Below are positions 34,430 through 43,225 of a DNA stretch of 64,000 nucleotides, in pieces. This stretch comes from Ga0077527 sp038106575. GTDB lineage: Bacteria; Pseudomonadota; Gammaproteobacteria; Burkholderiales; SG8-41. The DNA lies in contig JAYOED010000002.1 of assembly GCA_038106575.1 (NCBI GenBank), forward strand, positions 1 to 64,000. The letters run 5' to 3'. Numbering within the stretch: the first letter of the stretch is position 1; each line of letters opens with the position of its first letter. The position numbers and the translations under genes were made by a program. The notes below the pieces were generated by a model. It worked only from the letters and a program-made list of their open reading frames with translations, made no database searches and was not told where the DNA came from.

Positions 34430-35952
34430 TGGTTGAAACTTTCAACAGCCTGATGTCGGGGTTCGCGGTGGCATTCCAGCCGCAGGTGCTGGTCTACGCC
34501 TTCGCTGGCTGCATCATCGGTACGCTGGTCGGCATGATGCCGGGCCTTGGGCCGCTGGCGGGTATCAGCTTGCTTCTGCCGGCGACGTTCGGTCTCAATC
34601 CGATCATCGCCATCGTGCTGCTTGCCGGCGTCTACTACGGCGCGATGTATGGCGGCTCGACGACCTCCATCCTGATGCGTATACCCGGCGAGGCGGCTTC
34701 GGTGATGACCTGCGTCGATGGTTACGAGATGACCAAGAACGGCCGCGCCGGACCGGCGCTGGCAATTGCCGCGATCGGTTCGTTTTTTGCCGGCACCGTC
34801 GGTGTCGTCGGCCTGATGCTGCTGGCGCCGACGCTGGCGTCGTTCGCACTGCGTTTCGGTCCCCCGGAGTACACCGCTCTGCTTCTGATGGGCCTGTTCG
34901 TGCTTGCTTACATGAGCGGCGGGTCGATGCTGAAGACGCTGGCGATGGCGGTGCTTGGGCTGCTGATGGGCATGATCGGCATCGATGCAATGAGCGGCTA
35001 TACGCGTTTCAGTTTCGGCATCGTCGAGCTCGGTGACGGCGTTGGCATCGTCCCGGTGGCGGTCGGGCTGTTCGGCATATCGGAAATCCTGCTGACGGCG
35101 GGACAGTCAGAGCCGCCTAAGGTGCAGCGCCCTAAACTGCGTGAACTGATTCCTTCAAGGGAGGAGTTTCGCAATTCCATGGGTGCCATCGGCCGCGGCA
35201 GCCTGCTGGGTTTCATGATCGGTATCATCCCCGGATCAGCACACATCATTTCGTCGTTTGTGTCTTACGGCATTGAACGGCGCATGTCGAAGCACCCGGA
35301 ACGCTTCGGCAACGGCGCGATCGAAGGCGTTGCCGGACCCGAGTCGGCAAACAACGCGGCGGCGACCGGCGCTTTTGTTCCTATGCTGGCGCTCGGCATC
35401 CCGACCAGTCCGGTGACTGCGGTGATGATCGCCGCGATCATGATTCATGGCATCACCCCGGGACCGCTGTTGATTCAGGAGCAACCTGACCTGTTCTGGG
35501 GATTCGTCGCCAGCATGTACGTTGGCAACGTGGTGCTGCTGATTCTCAACCTGCCGCTGGTCGGCCTGTTCGTGAACCTACTTCGCATTCCGTACGCCTA
35601 CATGTATCCGTGCATCCTTGCCTTCTGCATACTTGGCTGCTATTCGGTCAACAACAGTATGATAGACGTCTGGATCATGCTGGCGATGGGTGGCGTTGGT
35701 TACGTGTTGCGCAAGTTAGAATACGATCTCGCGCCGGTGGCGCTGGGCCTGGTGCTTGGACCGATGCTGGAACTGTCGCTGCGCCAGTCGCTGGCGCTCT
35801 CGGGCGGCAGTTATGGCATCTTCCTTGAGCGGCCGATTGCGATGACAATGTTCGGTCTGGGCATCCTGCTGCTAGTGATTGCGCTGAAACCGCTGTTCTT
35901 CAAAGGTAAAGACTGGCGCCACAGTGTCGGCCTTGAGAAAGTCGCCGACTAG
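34429..35952 (+). CDS. tctA: Tripartite tricarboxylate transporter large membrane subunit TctA
   Basis: 507 residues, the usual TctA length. Hallmarks: GMMPGLGPLAGISLLLPATF, MYGGSTTSILMRIPGEAASV, GSLLGFMIGIIPGSAHIISS, GPESANNAAATGAFVPMLAL and LGIPTSPVTAVM. The number of membrane spans fits ~12. It translocates the acid captured by TctC with a cation gradient. Confidence 0.95.
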   Translation: MVETFNSLMSGFAVAFQPQVLVYAFAGCIIGTLVGMMPGLGPLAGISLLLPATFGLNPIIAIVLLAGVYYGAMYGGSTTSILMRIPGEAASVMTCVDGYEMTKNGRAGPALAIAAIGSFFAGTVGVVGLMLLAPTLASFALRFGPPEYTALLLMGLFVLAYMSGGSMLKTLAMAVLGLLMGMIGIDAMSGYTRFSFGIVELGDGVGIVPVAVGLFGISEILLTAGQSEPPKVQRPKLRELIPSREEFRNSMGAIGRGSLLGFMIGIIPGSAHIISSFVSYGIERRMSKHPERFGNGAIEGVAGPESANNAAATGAFVPMLALGIPTSPVTAVMIAAIMIHGITPGPLLIQEQPDLFWGFVASMYVGNVVLLILNLPLVGLFVNLLRIPYAYMYPCILAFCILGCYSVNNSMIDVWIMLAMGGVGYVLRKLEYDLAPVALGLVLGPMLELSLRQSLALSGGSYGIFLERPIAMTMFGLGILLLVIALKPLFFKGKDWRHSVGLEKVAD

Positions 35953-35999
35953 CAGTGTGATTCAAGTATTTTATTTATATAGTTAATTATTTCATGGAT

Positions 36000-36019
36000 G
36001 CGGCGGTGTATGCCGCCGC
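36000..36019 (+). terminator. Hairpin after tctA (weak terminator)
   Basis: GCGGCGG/CCGCCGC, 7-bp stem with TGTATG loop, 48 nt after the tctA stop and just before the next MFS gene. The following GTTTCATTC is a poor T-tract. Confidence 0.4.
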
Positions 36020-36028
36020 GTTTCATTC

Positions 36029-37279
36029 ATGCCGCAGGAAAATCCGGCAGTGAATACGTCCGCTGAAATCCCAGATTCCTCCGTGCCCTCGTTTCCGTTC
36101 CTGATGGGTGTGCTGCTCGGAGGCCAGACCATCGGCACCATGGGCACCACGATGATTCCGGCGGTGGCGCCCAAGGTCGCAGAAACCTACGGCATACCCT
36201 CGGCGCTGGTCGGCTACCAGATCAGCATGCTGGCGTGTGCGATGATCGTCGCGCTCGCGTTTGGCAGCAAATTCAACCGGCGCTGGGGTTCGACGCGTAT
36301 GCAGCAGATCGGGCTCGGGCTGGTGGCAACCGGCGGACTGATTGCAATCCTGCCGCATGCCTTCTTTTTCTTTGCCGCGTCGCTGGCACTGGGCCTCGGT
36401 TACGGCACGCTGACGCCGTCGGCTTCCAACCTGCTGCTGCGGTTCACACCGCCGGAGCGTCGCAACCTGATTTTCTCGATAAAACAGACTGGCGTGCCGC
36501 TGGGCGGCATCGGCGCGGCGCTGATCACGCCGGCGGTGGCAGTGACTTTTGGCTGGCAGTGGGCGATTGTCGGCAACTCGCTGGCGCTATATGCGCTGGT
36601 GCTAGTGCTGCAGCGCGCGCGGCCGTACTGGGACAACGATTGCGACCCGAAAGCATCCGTCGGCGGCAATCCATTCAGCGGGGTGATGTTTATCTGGAAG
36701 AATCCGGCGCTGCGCAAGCTGTCTTTGTCGGGCGGATTTTTCGTGATTGCGCAATTCGGCATTACCACCTTCACCGTGATACTGTTTAATGAGCAGTTAG
36801 GCTGGGGACTGATCGAAGCCGGCATCGTGCTCACCGCGTCGCAGGTGGGCGGCGTCAGCGGGCGTCTGTTCTGGGGCTGGATGGCCGACCGCATCGGCAG
36901 TGCGTTACTGTCACTGACCGCACTTGGCGTGGTCTTGGTGCTGTCCTCGCTGCTGTGTTTCGCGTTGACGCCGGAATGGCCGATTGTCGCGGCCTGCGCG
37001 CTGTTTTTCGTGATGGGATCCACCGCCAGCGGCTGGAATGGCACATTTCTCGCCGAAGTTGCTCGGGTGGTGCCGCGCGAAGACATCAGTACCGCAACCG
37101 GCGGGTCGCTGGTTTATGTCAATTCTGGAAAGGCAATCGGGCCGGTACTCTGTGCCAACGTTGCGCTGCTGACCGGAGATTACACGCTGATGTTCGCGCT
37201 GCTGTCGGCGCCCGCGGCGGCGGGGCTGTGGTGCCTGTGGTCGGCTAACCGCGGCGCGCTGGTGGCTCTAAAGGCCTAA
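36029..37279 (+). CDS. MFS transporter
   Basis: 416 residues, about 12 membrane segments. The motif-A loop is atypical: FGSKFNRRWGSTRMQQIG in place of GxLaDrxGrkxxl, and a better copy in the second half reads GWMADRIGSALLSL. The FSIKQTGVPLGGIGAAL helix is typical of sugar-acid/cyanate type MFS members. It may add a second uptake route beside TctCBA, but the hairpin between them suggests a separate transcript. Its end overlaps the convergent small membrane gene by 35 nt. Confidence 0.88.
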   Translation: MPQENPAVNTSAEIPDSSVPSFPFLMGVLLGGQTIGTMGTTMIPAVAPKVAETYGIPSALVGYQISMLACAMIVALAFGSKFNRRWGSTRMQQIGLGLVATGGLIAILPHAFFFFAASLALGLGYGTLTPSASNLLLRFTPPERRNLIFSIKQTGVPLGGIGAALITPAVAVTFGWQWAIVGNSLALYALVLVLQRARPYWDNDCDPKASVGGNPFSGVMFIWKNPALRKLSLSGGFFVIAQFGITTFTVILFNEQLGWGLIEAGIVLTASQVGGVSGRLFWGWMADRIGSALLSLTALGVVLVLSSLLCFALTPEWPIVAACALFFVMGSTASGWNGTFLAEVARVVPREDISTATGGSLVYVNSGKAIGPVLCANVALLTGDYTLMFALLSAPAAAGLWCLWSANRGALVALKA

Positions 37280-37616
37280 CCGTTGTCCTGGTTTGGTTTT
37301 TTTTAGTGCGTTTGATTAAGTCACCGAAGCTTCCTTCTTGCGGCGTCTTTGTTGGTATGGCGGTGCCCAGATACAGCGCGACGATGAAGCGGTGGATCAG
37401 CAGCATCAACACTACAAACGCGATCAGACCGGCCCGCCACGACAGCGCTGGTAACGCAGTTCCACTCCAGGCCAGTAAGGTGCTACCGAACATCCAGACG
37501 CCGCTGAGGAACATTGCGCCCCCGATGCTGACCTTGAATCCGCCCCTGGCGTCGGCTGTGAGCAGGCGAAAGGGATAGGCGATCAGCTCAAGCCACGGCA
37601 GGTCAGCTGAAGTCAT
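37245..37616 (-). CDS. Small membrane protein, unknown
   Basis: 123 residues with two or three hydrophobic segments (about 30-50, 60-82) and a basic tail. Its ATG overlaps the stop of the truncated macrodomain remnant (ATGA), as if the two had been an operon. The 3' end overlaps the convergent MFS gene by 35 nt, which is unusual but possible. No family recognised. Confidence 0.5.
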   Translation of the reverse strand: MTSADLPWLELIAYPFRLLTADARGGFKVSIGGAMFLSGVWMFGSTLLAWSGTALPALSWRAGLIAFVVLMLLIHRFIVALYLGTAIPTKTPQEGSFGDLIKRTKKNQTRTTVRPLEPPARRG

Positions 37617-37768
37617 TTGTGTCGCGGCGCGTAGCGCACGAAGCGCACGTGGCCGGAGTAGTCAGATTTTCTGGCTTCGTTCATCATCAGGGACAGCATT
37701 GCATATTTTGATAGACCGCCGACGCCAGCGCCGATCAACGGAAAGGTGATCGAGCGAAAATTTTCTTT
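37613..37768 (-). pseudogene. 5'-truncated macrodomain (ADP-ribose-binding) gene
   Basis: The frame encodes RSITFPLIGAGVGGLSK and continues to the C-terminus YAMLSLMMNEARK...FVRYAPRHK. FPLIGAGxGG is the ADP-ribose loop of macrodomains. An in-frame TAA at 37769-37771 directly precedes the fragment, and the first two thirds of the domain are missing. The break point at about 37770-37790 coincides with the start of an unrelated stretch, so an insertion or deletion removed the 5' part. Confidence 0.65.
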
Positions 37769-37871
37769 TTATACAATTGCTAGTGCGTTGCGCGTGTCTG
37801 TGTAGGGCGTGTTGTTAGGCATCTTGTTGCACCAATTTGTCTCGCCAATTAGGGTCATACCATGAGGGTGC

Positions 37872-38268
37872 CTAGTTGGTTGGCCCGTACCAACCCCAAT
37901 CAGACAGCGTCCTAATAAACCGTTCTCGGTTATATGGCTCGTAATAGTCGCAGCTCAGCCCCGACATGAAGTATTCAGTTTCATCAGCAAGTTCATCGAG
38001 TTCGTCGTCATCGAAGCGACAAAGGAGGAGAGTTCCGACCGGAGGTCCGAAGTCGGGCAGGTACACGCCGACTGTTATCGTTTTTTTCTGAGGGATTTTC
38101 GAACTCAGAAGGGTGGGCAACGCGGATGCCGTGGTCATCCCTAGCATCTAGCCATGCTTGCGCCATCGGATAGGTTGCCACTGTAAGATGCTTATTTTGT
38201 AGTAGTTGACAGTGTAATCGCTGCAAATATTCAGGCGGCTGTCGCGTGGAGGAGGTGCTTTTGAACAT
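37872..38268 (-). pseudogene. Orphan protein gene with +1 frameshift in an A7 tract
   Basis: An ATG at 38268 opens a frame reading MFKSTSSTRQPPEYLQRLHC... to FENPSEK. The frame then shifts at seven As (T7 at 38081-38087 on the plus strand) to TITVGVYLPDFGPPVG...TLSDWGWYGPTN, ending at 37872. With one A removed it is a single 131-residue protein. No family recognised. It sits in an accessory-looking insert between the broken macrodomain gene and the helicase gene, with different composition. The shift may be an assembly error or real decay. Confidence 0.5.
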
Positions 38269-38292
38269 GCGTACGCCTGTTAAACTCCTCGC

Positions 38293-40240
38293 GTGTCTGA
38301 TCTCGTATCCGTCTTCTCCGCAACCGGCGCACTTGCGCAGGTGGTACCCAGCTTCCGAGCCCGAAAGGGGCAATTGGAGATGGCGGAGGCGATAAAAAAT
38401 GTTATTAATAAACAAGAGATTATGGTTGCGGAGGCGGGCACGGGTACAGGCAAGACCTTTGCCTATCTGGTGCCGGCACTACTGTCCGGTGGCAAGGTGA
38501 TCATTTCCACAGGCACCAAGACGCTGCAGGACCAGTTGTTCGGCCGCGACATTCCGACGGTACGCAATGCGCTGAAGGTGCCGGTGACGGTGGCGCTGCT
38601 CAAGGGGCGCGCAAACTATGTCTGCCACCACCACCTTGCGCGCGTCCGCTCCGACGGCCGCCTGCCGTCACGCGACGACGTGATGCATCTCGCGCGCATC
38701 GACAGTTTCGCGCGGGTTTCGACGAGCGGCGATCGCGCCGATCTTGCCGAGGTGCCGGAGAATGCCAGCATCTGGCCGCTGGTGACGTCGAACCGCGACA
38801 ACTGCCTCGGCTCTAACTGCGAGCACTATGACAAATGCTTTGTGATGAAGGCGCGCAAGCAGGCGCTCGAGGCCGACGTGGTGGTGGTCAACCATCATCT
38901 GTTCTTTGCCAACGTGACGCTGCGCGACGAGGGCGTGGCTGAACTGCTGCCGGCGTGCAATACGGTGATCTTCGACGAGGCGCACCAGCTGCCGGAAATC
39001 GCCAGCCTTTTTTTTGGGCAATCGGTGTCGACCGCGCAGCTGCTCGACCTTGCGCGCGATANNNNNNNNNNAAGGTGCGGTGTCGGCCAAGGATTACTCG
39101 GTGCTGCCCGATGCTGCCGCCGCGGTGGAGAAAGCGGCACGTGATCTTCGGCTGGCATTCGAGGAGGCCGGTGCACGATTGGCTGCGAGTGCGCTGCGTA
39201 ACCGCAAAGACGTCACTGAAGCGCTTGCCGATGCCTGCGATCGCTTGACTGATCTTACGGAAATACTGCGCTCGCAGGCCGCGCGTAGCGAGGGCCTGCA
39301 GCAGTGCTTTGAGCGTGCCGACGAATTGCGCGCCCGGCTCGAGGGCTGGCGCGAAGACAGCGACCCGGCTCTGGTGTACTGGGTGGAGGTTTTCAACCAG
39401 TCGGTGCAGTTCAACGCCACGCCGCTGTCGATCGCGAAAATCTTCCGCAAGCAGGTTGAGGCGCAGGCGCGGGCCTGGGTATTCACTTCGGCTACGCTGT
39501 CGGTCAACGGCGATTTTTCGCATTACGTCAACGAGCTCGGCATCGAGGCTGCGCAGACCGCGTGCTGGGCGAGCCCGTTCGAGTTCGAAAAGCAGGGCCT
39601 GCTCTATGTGCCGGAAAAGCTTCCGGATCCGAACACCGCGGAATACACCCGCGCCGCGGTCAAGGCGGCACTTCCGGTGATCGAGGCCAGTCGCGGCCGC
39701 GCGTTCCTGCTCTTTACCAGCCTGCGCGCGCTGCGCGAAGCGCACGGCCTGCTGATCGACGAATTCAGGAGACGTGGCTGGGATTACCCGCTGCTGGCGC
39801 AGGGCGAGGGCTCGCGCAGCGAACTGCTGCAGCGCTTTCGCGAGCTCGGCAACGCGGTGCTGGTCGGCAGCCAGTCGTTCTGGGAAGGCGTGGACGTGCG
39901 CGGTGACGCGCTGTCACTGGTGATGATCGACCGCCTGCCGTTCGCGCCGCCCGATGATCCAGTGCTGTCGGCACGCATCGAGAAGATCAACAACGAAGGT
40001 CGAAACGCGTTCATGGAATACCAGCTGCCGCGCGCGGTGATTTCGCTGAAGCAGGGCGCAGGGCGGCTGATCCGCGATGAAACCGACCGTGGCGTATTGA
40101 TGATCTGCGATCCGCGATTGATTTCTAAATCCTACGGCAAGCGTATCTGGCGCAGCCTGCCGCCGATGACGCGCACCCGGGGGATCGGAGATGTGGCGGC
40201 CTTTTTCAGCGGGGAGCCGGTCACGCCTGCGGCGGTTTGA
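38293..40240 (+). CDS. dinG: DinG/YoaA-family ATP-dependent DNA helicase, split by a gap
   Basis: GTG start. Walker A is EAGTGTGKTFAYLVP, Walker B DEAH in VIFDEAHQLPE. Four cysteines (NYVC, DNC, SNC, DKC) fit the XPD-like 4Fe-4S domain. The C-terminal helicase half has TSATLSVNG, GSQSFWEGVDVRGD and QGAGRLIRDETDRG. A 10-N gap at 39062-39071 breaks the frame; joining the flanks directly gives a continuous frame (...LARD-K-GAVSAKD...), as would any missing length that is a multiple of three. The family unwinds DNA and R-loops during repair. Confidence 0.92.
39062..39071. other. Scaffold gap inside the helicase gene
   Basis: Ten Ns. Unlike the coxL gap, the flanks share no overlap beyond one base. 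The left part ends with one base of a codon and the right part begins with two, so the true gap is 0 or a multiple of 3 nt if the gene is intact. Confidence 0.85.
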
Positions 40241-40409
40241 TTTGACTCAGACGTGCGCGTACCAGGTCGATGTGCCCGCGTAATGTATAGACGTAATCCG
40301 TGCCCTGTTCGGTCACGCCGCCCTGGAACAGTGCCACGTCGATACCGAAGGTTTCATCGGCGAGTCGCCGCAGATTGTCGACTGATCCCGACGAATTCCG
40401 CAGTTCCAC
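40221..40409 (-). CDS. Small protein, unknown
   Basis: 62 codons from GTG 40409; the frame is open somewhat further upstream, so the start is uncertain. The sequence SVDNLRRLADETFGIDVALF looks like a real folded domain rather than a shadow. It ends 20 nt inside the convergent helicase gene. It follows the 77-residue membrane protein gene on the same strand and may belong to the rimO operon. Confidence 0.4.
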   Translation of the reverse strand: MELRNSSGSVDNLRRLADETFGIDVALFQGGVTEQGTDYVYTLRGHIDLVRARLSQIKPPQA

Positions 40410-40440
40410 CTTGATTTTTATCCCTGGCCAGCGGTTCGCG

Positions 40441-40674
40441 CTAGCGCTGAGTAAAAAGGTGATAGGCGCCGGCGGGATGGCCGGTTAAATTTACGAATGA
40501 ATTCGGTGGCGCAGGGCGCACGAAATGGTAGGCGACGATAAAGGCGGCGCCGATGACCAATCCGGCAATCAGTGTTACGAAGGACAGTTCGCGCATGGCG
40601 ACTTCGGAGTCGACGCCGTCGTCTTGCCGGCGCAGCAAGCGCCGGCGGGGTTTCGGGGAATTCGAATCGGTCAT
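40441..40674 (-). CDS. Small single-pass membrane protein, unknown
   Basis: 77 residues from ATG 40674, whose start overlaps the frame-corrected stop of the DUF1232 gene (ATGA). A basic N-terminus (PKPRRRLLRRQDD) is followed by one membrane helix (about 32-52: LSFVTLIAGLVIGAAFIVAY). Probably inner-membrane with the N-terminus inside. No family recognised. Confidence 0.6.
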   Translation of the reverse strand: MTDSNSPKPRRRLLRRQDDGVDSEVAMRELSFVTLIAGLVIGAAFIVAYHFVRPAPPNSFVNLTGHPAGAYHLFTQR

Positions 40675-41053
40675 GATTCGGTGAACCAGCGCCACAGCAG
40701 CCAGGCAGCGGCAATCCATAGTGCCACGAATACCGTGGCGGCAACATAATTGCGCGGCTTCAGCTTGTGTGCGTCCAACCAGTCCTGCGCTTGTTGCCGC
40801 GAATTCGCCAAAACCGGGGGGGTATCAGTTTCAGTGCAAGCCAGATGCCGACGGGTAGCAGGATCATTTCATCGAGCAGTCCCAGCACCGGAATGAAGTC
40901 AGGAATCAGATCGATCGGGCTGAATGCGTAGGCGACGATCAGTGCGGTGAAGAGTTTCGCGTACCACGGCGTTTGCGGATTGCGGCAGGCAAACCACAGG
41001 GTGATGACGTCGCTTTTGAGCAGCCGCGCCCAGCTTTTCAGGCGCTGCCACAT
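40671..41053 (-). CDS. DUF1232 (YkvA-like) membrane protein, frameshifted in a C7 tract
   Basis: ATG 41053 shares one base with the rimO stop (TGATG). The protein contains the DUF1232 core FTALIVAYAFSPIDLIPDFI and PVLGLLDEMILLPVGIWLAL. In the given sequence the frame then reads IPPRFWRIRGN and stops at 40760. Adding one C to the seven (G7 at 40816-40822) yields IPPPVLANSRQQAQDWLDAH followed by a C-terminal membrane helix (VALWIAAAWLLWRWF), total 127 residues, with a stop that overlaps the next gene. That fits the longer DUF1232 proteins, so I favour a 1-nt homopolymer error. Confidence 0.75.
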
Positions 41054-42384
41054 CAGCCGGCCCGCAGCATGACCGGAGCAGCCCACAGGTCATGGGCGTC
41101 GGACTTGGTGATTTTGACCCTGGCGAATTCTCCGGGTTTGAGTCCGGTGCCCTTACGGATGATGATGCGGCCGTCGATATCCGGGGCGTCGGCTGAAGAA
41201 CGGGCCATGGCGCCGTCCTCGCCGATTTCGTCGACCAGCACGTCCATCGTCTTGCCGACCTTGCGCTTGAGCCGTTCTGTACTGATCTTTTCCTGCGCAG
41301 CCATGAAGCGCGCAAGCCGTTCTTTCCTGATTTCAGCGGGCACTGGCGACGGCAGTGCGTTGGCGGCGGCGCCTTCGACTGGAGAATAGGCAAAGCAGCC
41401 GACACGGTCGAGCTGCGCTTCTTCAAGGAAGGCCAGCAGTTCCTCGAATTCTTTTTCGGTTTCACCGGGAAAGCCGACGATGAAGGTGCTGCGGATGGTC
41501 AGGTCGGGGCAGACCGTCCGCCAGTCCTGAATGCGTTTTAGTGTGCCTTCCGTATTCGCCGGCCGCTTCATCAGCTTGAGGATGCGCGGACTGGCGTGCT
41601 GGAACGGCACGTCGAGATAAGGCAGCAGTTTGCCTTCCGCCATCAGCGGAATCACCTCGTCGACGTGCGGGTAGGGGTAGACGTAGTGCAGGCGTACCCA
41701 GACGCCGAGTCCGGACAGCGCCTGTGCGAGCTCGGTCATCCGCGTTTTCAATGGACGCCCGTTCCAGAATCCGGTGCGGTATTTGACGTCGACGCCGTAG
41801 GCACTGGTGTCCTGCGAGATCACCAGCAGCTCCCTGATGCCGGCCTTGACCAGATTTTCCGCCTCGTTCATGACCTCTCCGACAGGCCGGCTGACCAGGT
41901 CGCCGCGCATTGACGGAATGATGCAGAAGGTGCAGCGGTGATTGCAGCCCTCGGAAATCTTCAGATAGGCGTAATGTTTCGGCGTCAGGCGAATGCCCTG
42001 CGGCGGGACCAGGTCGGTGTACGGATCGTGCGGTTTCGGCAGATGGGTATGCACGGCGTCCATCACTGAGTCCGTGGCATGCGGACCGGTGACGGCAAGC
42101 ACTTTGGGGTGATGCTCGCGCACGATGTCGCCTTTGGCGCCGAGGCAGCCGGTGACGATGACGCGGCCGTTTTCGGTCAGGGCTTCGCCGATGGCGTCCA
42201 GCGATTCATCGACCGCGGCGTCGATGAAACCGCAGGTGTTGACGACGACGAGATCGGCTTCCTGATAGGTTGGCGAGATCAGATAGCCTTCAGCGCGCAG
42301 CCGGGTCAGGATGTGCTCGGAATCAACGGTCGCCTTGGGGCAGCCCAAGGAAATAAAGCCGACCTTGCGTGGAGGGGTGGGCAC
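41053..42384 (-). CDS. rimO: Ribosomal protein S12 methylthiotransferase RimO
   Basis: 443 residues. N-terminal UPF0004 domain Cys residues in SLGCPKATVDSE, NTCGFID and TGCLGA (auxiliary cluster); radical-SAM motif CNHRCTFCIIP; C-terminal TRAM domain from about residue 376. The family methylthiolates Asp of ribosomal protein S12. It heads an operon with the DUF1232 gene and small membrane genes. Confidence 0.96.
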   Translation of the reverse strand: MPTPPRKVGFISLGCPKATVDSEHILTRLRAEGYLISPTYQEADLVVVNTCGFIDAAVDESLDAIGEALTENGRVIVTGCLGAKGDIVREHHPKVLAVTGPHATDSVMDAVHTHLPKPHDPYTDLVPPQGIRLTPKHYAYLKISEGCNHRCTFCIIPSMRGDLVSRPVGEVMNEAENLVKAGIRELLVISQDTSAYGVDVKYRTGFWNGRPLKTRMTELAQALSGLGVWVRLHYVYPYPHVDEVIPLMAEGKLLPYLDVPFQHASPRILKLMKRPANTEGTLKRIQDWRTVCPDLTIRSTFIVGFPGETEKEFEELLAFLEEAQLDRVGCFAYSPVEGAAANALPSPVPAEIRKERLARFMAAQEKISTERLKRKVGKTMDVLVDEIGEDGAMARSSADAPDIDGRIIIRKGTGLKPGEFARVKITKSDAHDLWAAPVMLRAG

Positions 42385-42416
42385 GGATATCAGAAAACAG
42401 GAACGCGCAGCGCGCG

Positions 42417-43001
42417 TCAGGACTTCGGGTCTTCGCCGCCTTCTTTTTTGGGATCACCCGGATGTCCGGGGAATCCCGGGAACGGAAAATTACCCCACAG
42501 GTTGCGGGTCTGCGCGGAGAGCTGGTTCTGCATGTCGAGGAAGGTGCGCGCGCTCTGCTCCAGGTAGCGGCTCATCAGGCCCTGCATCGCCGGACCCTGC
42601 ATCTTCACGAATTCGTTCCAGGTTTCCGAGTTGAGCATCGGGTTCTGGCCGTAGACCTGGCGCGACTGGTCCTGGAGCTTCTGCTGAATCTGCATGAAGG
42701 TCTGGATGTTTTTTTCGAGGTAGCTGCCCATCATGCCCTGCATGGCGTTGCCGTAGAAACGGATGATCTGCGACAGCGAATCGCTGGTGAATATCGGCGC
42801 GCCGGCCGACTCTTCCTCCAGAATGATCTGCAGCAGGATGCTGCGGGTCAGATCTTCCTTAGTCTTGGCGTCCTCGACCTTGAACTCGACGTTCTCGAGC
42901 ACCAGTTTCTTGACGTCGGCCAGCGTGATGTAGCTGCTGGTTTCGGTGTCATAGAGTCGGCGGTTGGGATACTTCTTGATGGTGCGGACCGTTGCGCTCA
43001 T
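42417..43001 (-). CDS. phaR: Polyhydroxyalkanoate synthesis regulator PhaR
   Basis: 194 residues. The DNA-binding domain IKKYPNRRLYDTETSSYITL lies at about residues 8-27, followed by two PHB-accumulation domains with repeated MMGSYLEKN and LMSRYLEQS. PhaR represses phasin genes and itself, and binds PHB granules. It lies downstream of phaB, typical of the phaC-A-B-R order but without phaA. Its C-terminus is Pro/Gly-rich and acidic. Confidence 0.95.
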   Translation of the reverse strand: MSATVRTIKKYPNRRLYDTETSSYITLADVKKLVLENVEFKVEDAKTKEDLTRSILLQIILEEESAGAPIFTSDSLSQIIRFYGNAMQGMMGSYLEKNIQTFMQIQQKLQDQSRQVYGQNPMLNSETWNEFVKMQGPAMQGLMSRYLEQSARTFLDMQNQLSAQTRNLWGNFPFPGFPGHPGDPKKEGGEDPKS

Positions 43002-43185
43002 AGGTTGCCTCAGGAAGAAGGTAAAACATTATTTCACATGCGTCGCAGCAACGCAACTGCAGCATTAAAAAACATCAAATAAATCAGATAATTAAATGCG
43101 CCAGTTCGGTATTGTTGGGTGCCGCGCAATCAAACCGGGGTCAGGCGCAGCATGGCCTCAATGCTGCAGTGGGTGATCATGGCAA

Positions 43186-43210
43186 CCCGCCGGCATCGGA
43201 TACCGGCGGG
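43186..43210 (-). terminator. Hairpin downstream of phaB
   Basis: CCCGCCGG/CCGGCGGG, 8-bp perfect stem with a 9-nt loop, 16 nt after the phaB stop (minus strand). The following bases are not a clear T-tract. It could attenuate readthrough into phaR. Confidence 0.4.
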
Positions 43211-43225
43211 AATGCCCGATGCAGG

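Noticed and set aside
37814..37820. Integron attC site (GTTAGGC/GCCTAAC heptamer)
   Set aside because: Only one heptamer is present; the opposite core and the imperfect stem were not found, and no integrase is in the window.
39062..39071. Helicase gap as a zero-length artefact like the coxL gap
   Set aside because: Direct joining is in frame, but the flanks do not overlap, so a short missing piece cannot be excluded.
43002..43225. PhaR binding site in the phaB-phaR gap
   Set aside because: CTGCAGC-like TGC motifs occur, but nothing stands out from background.
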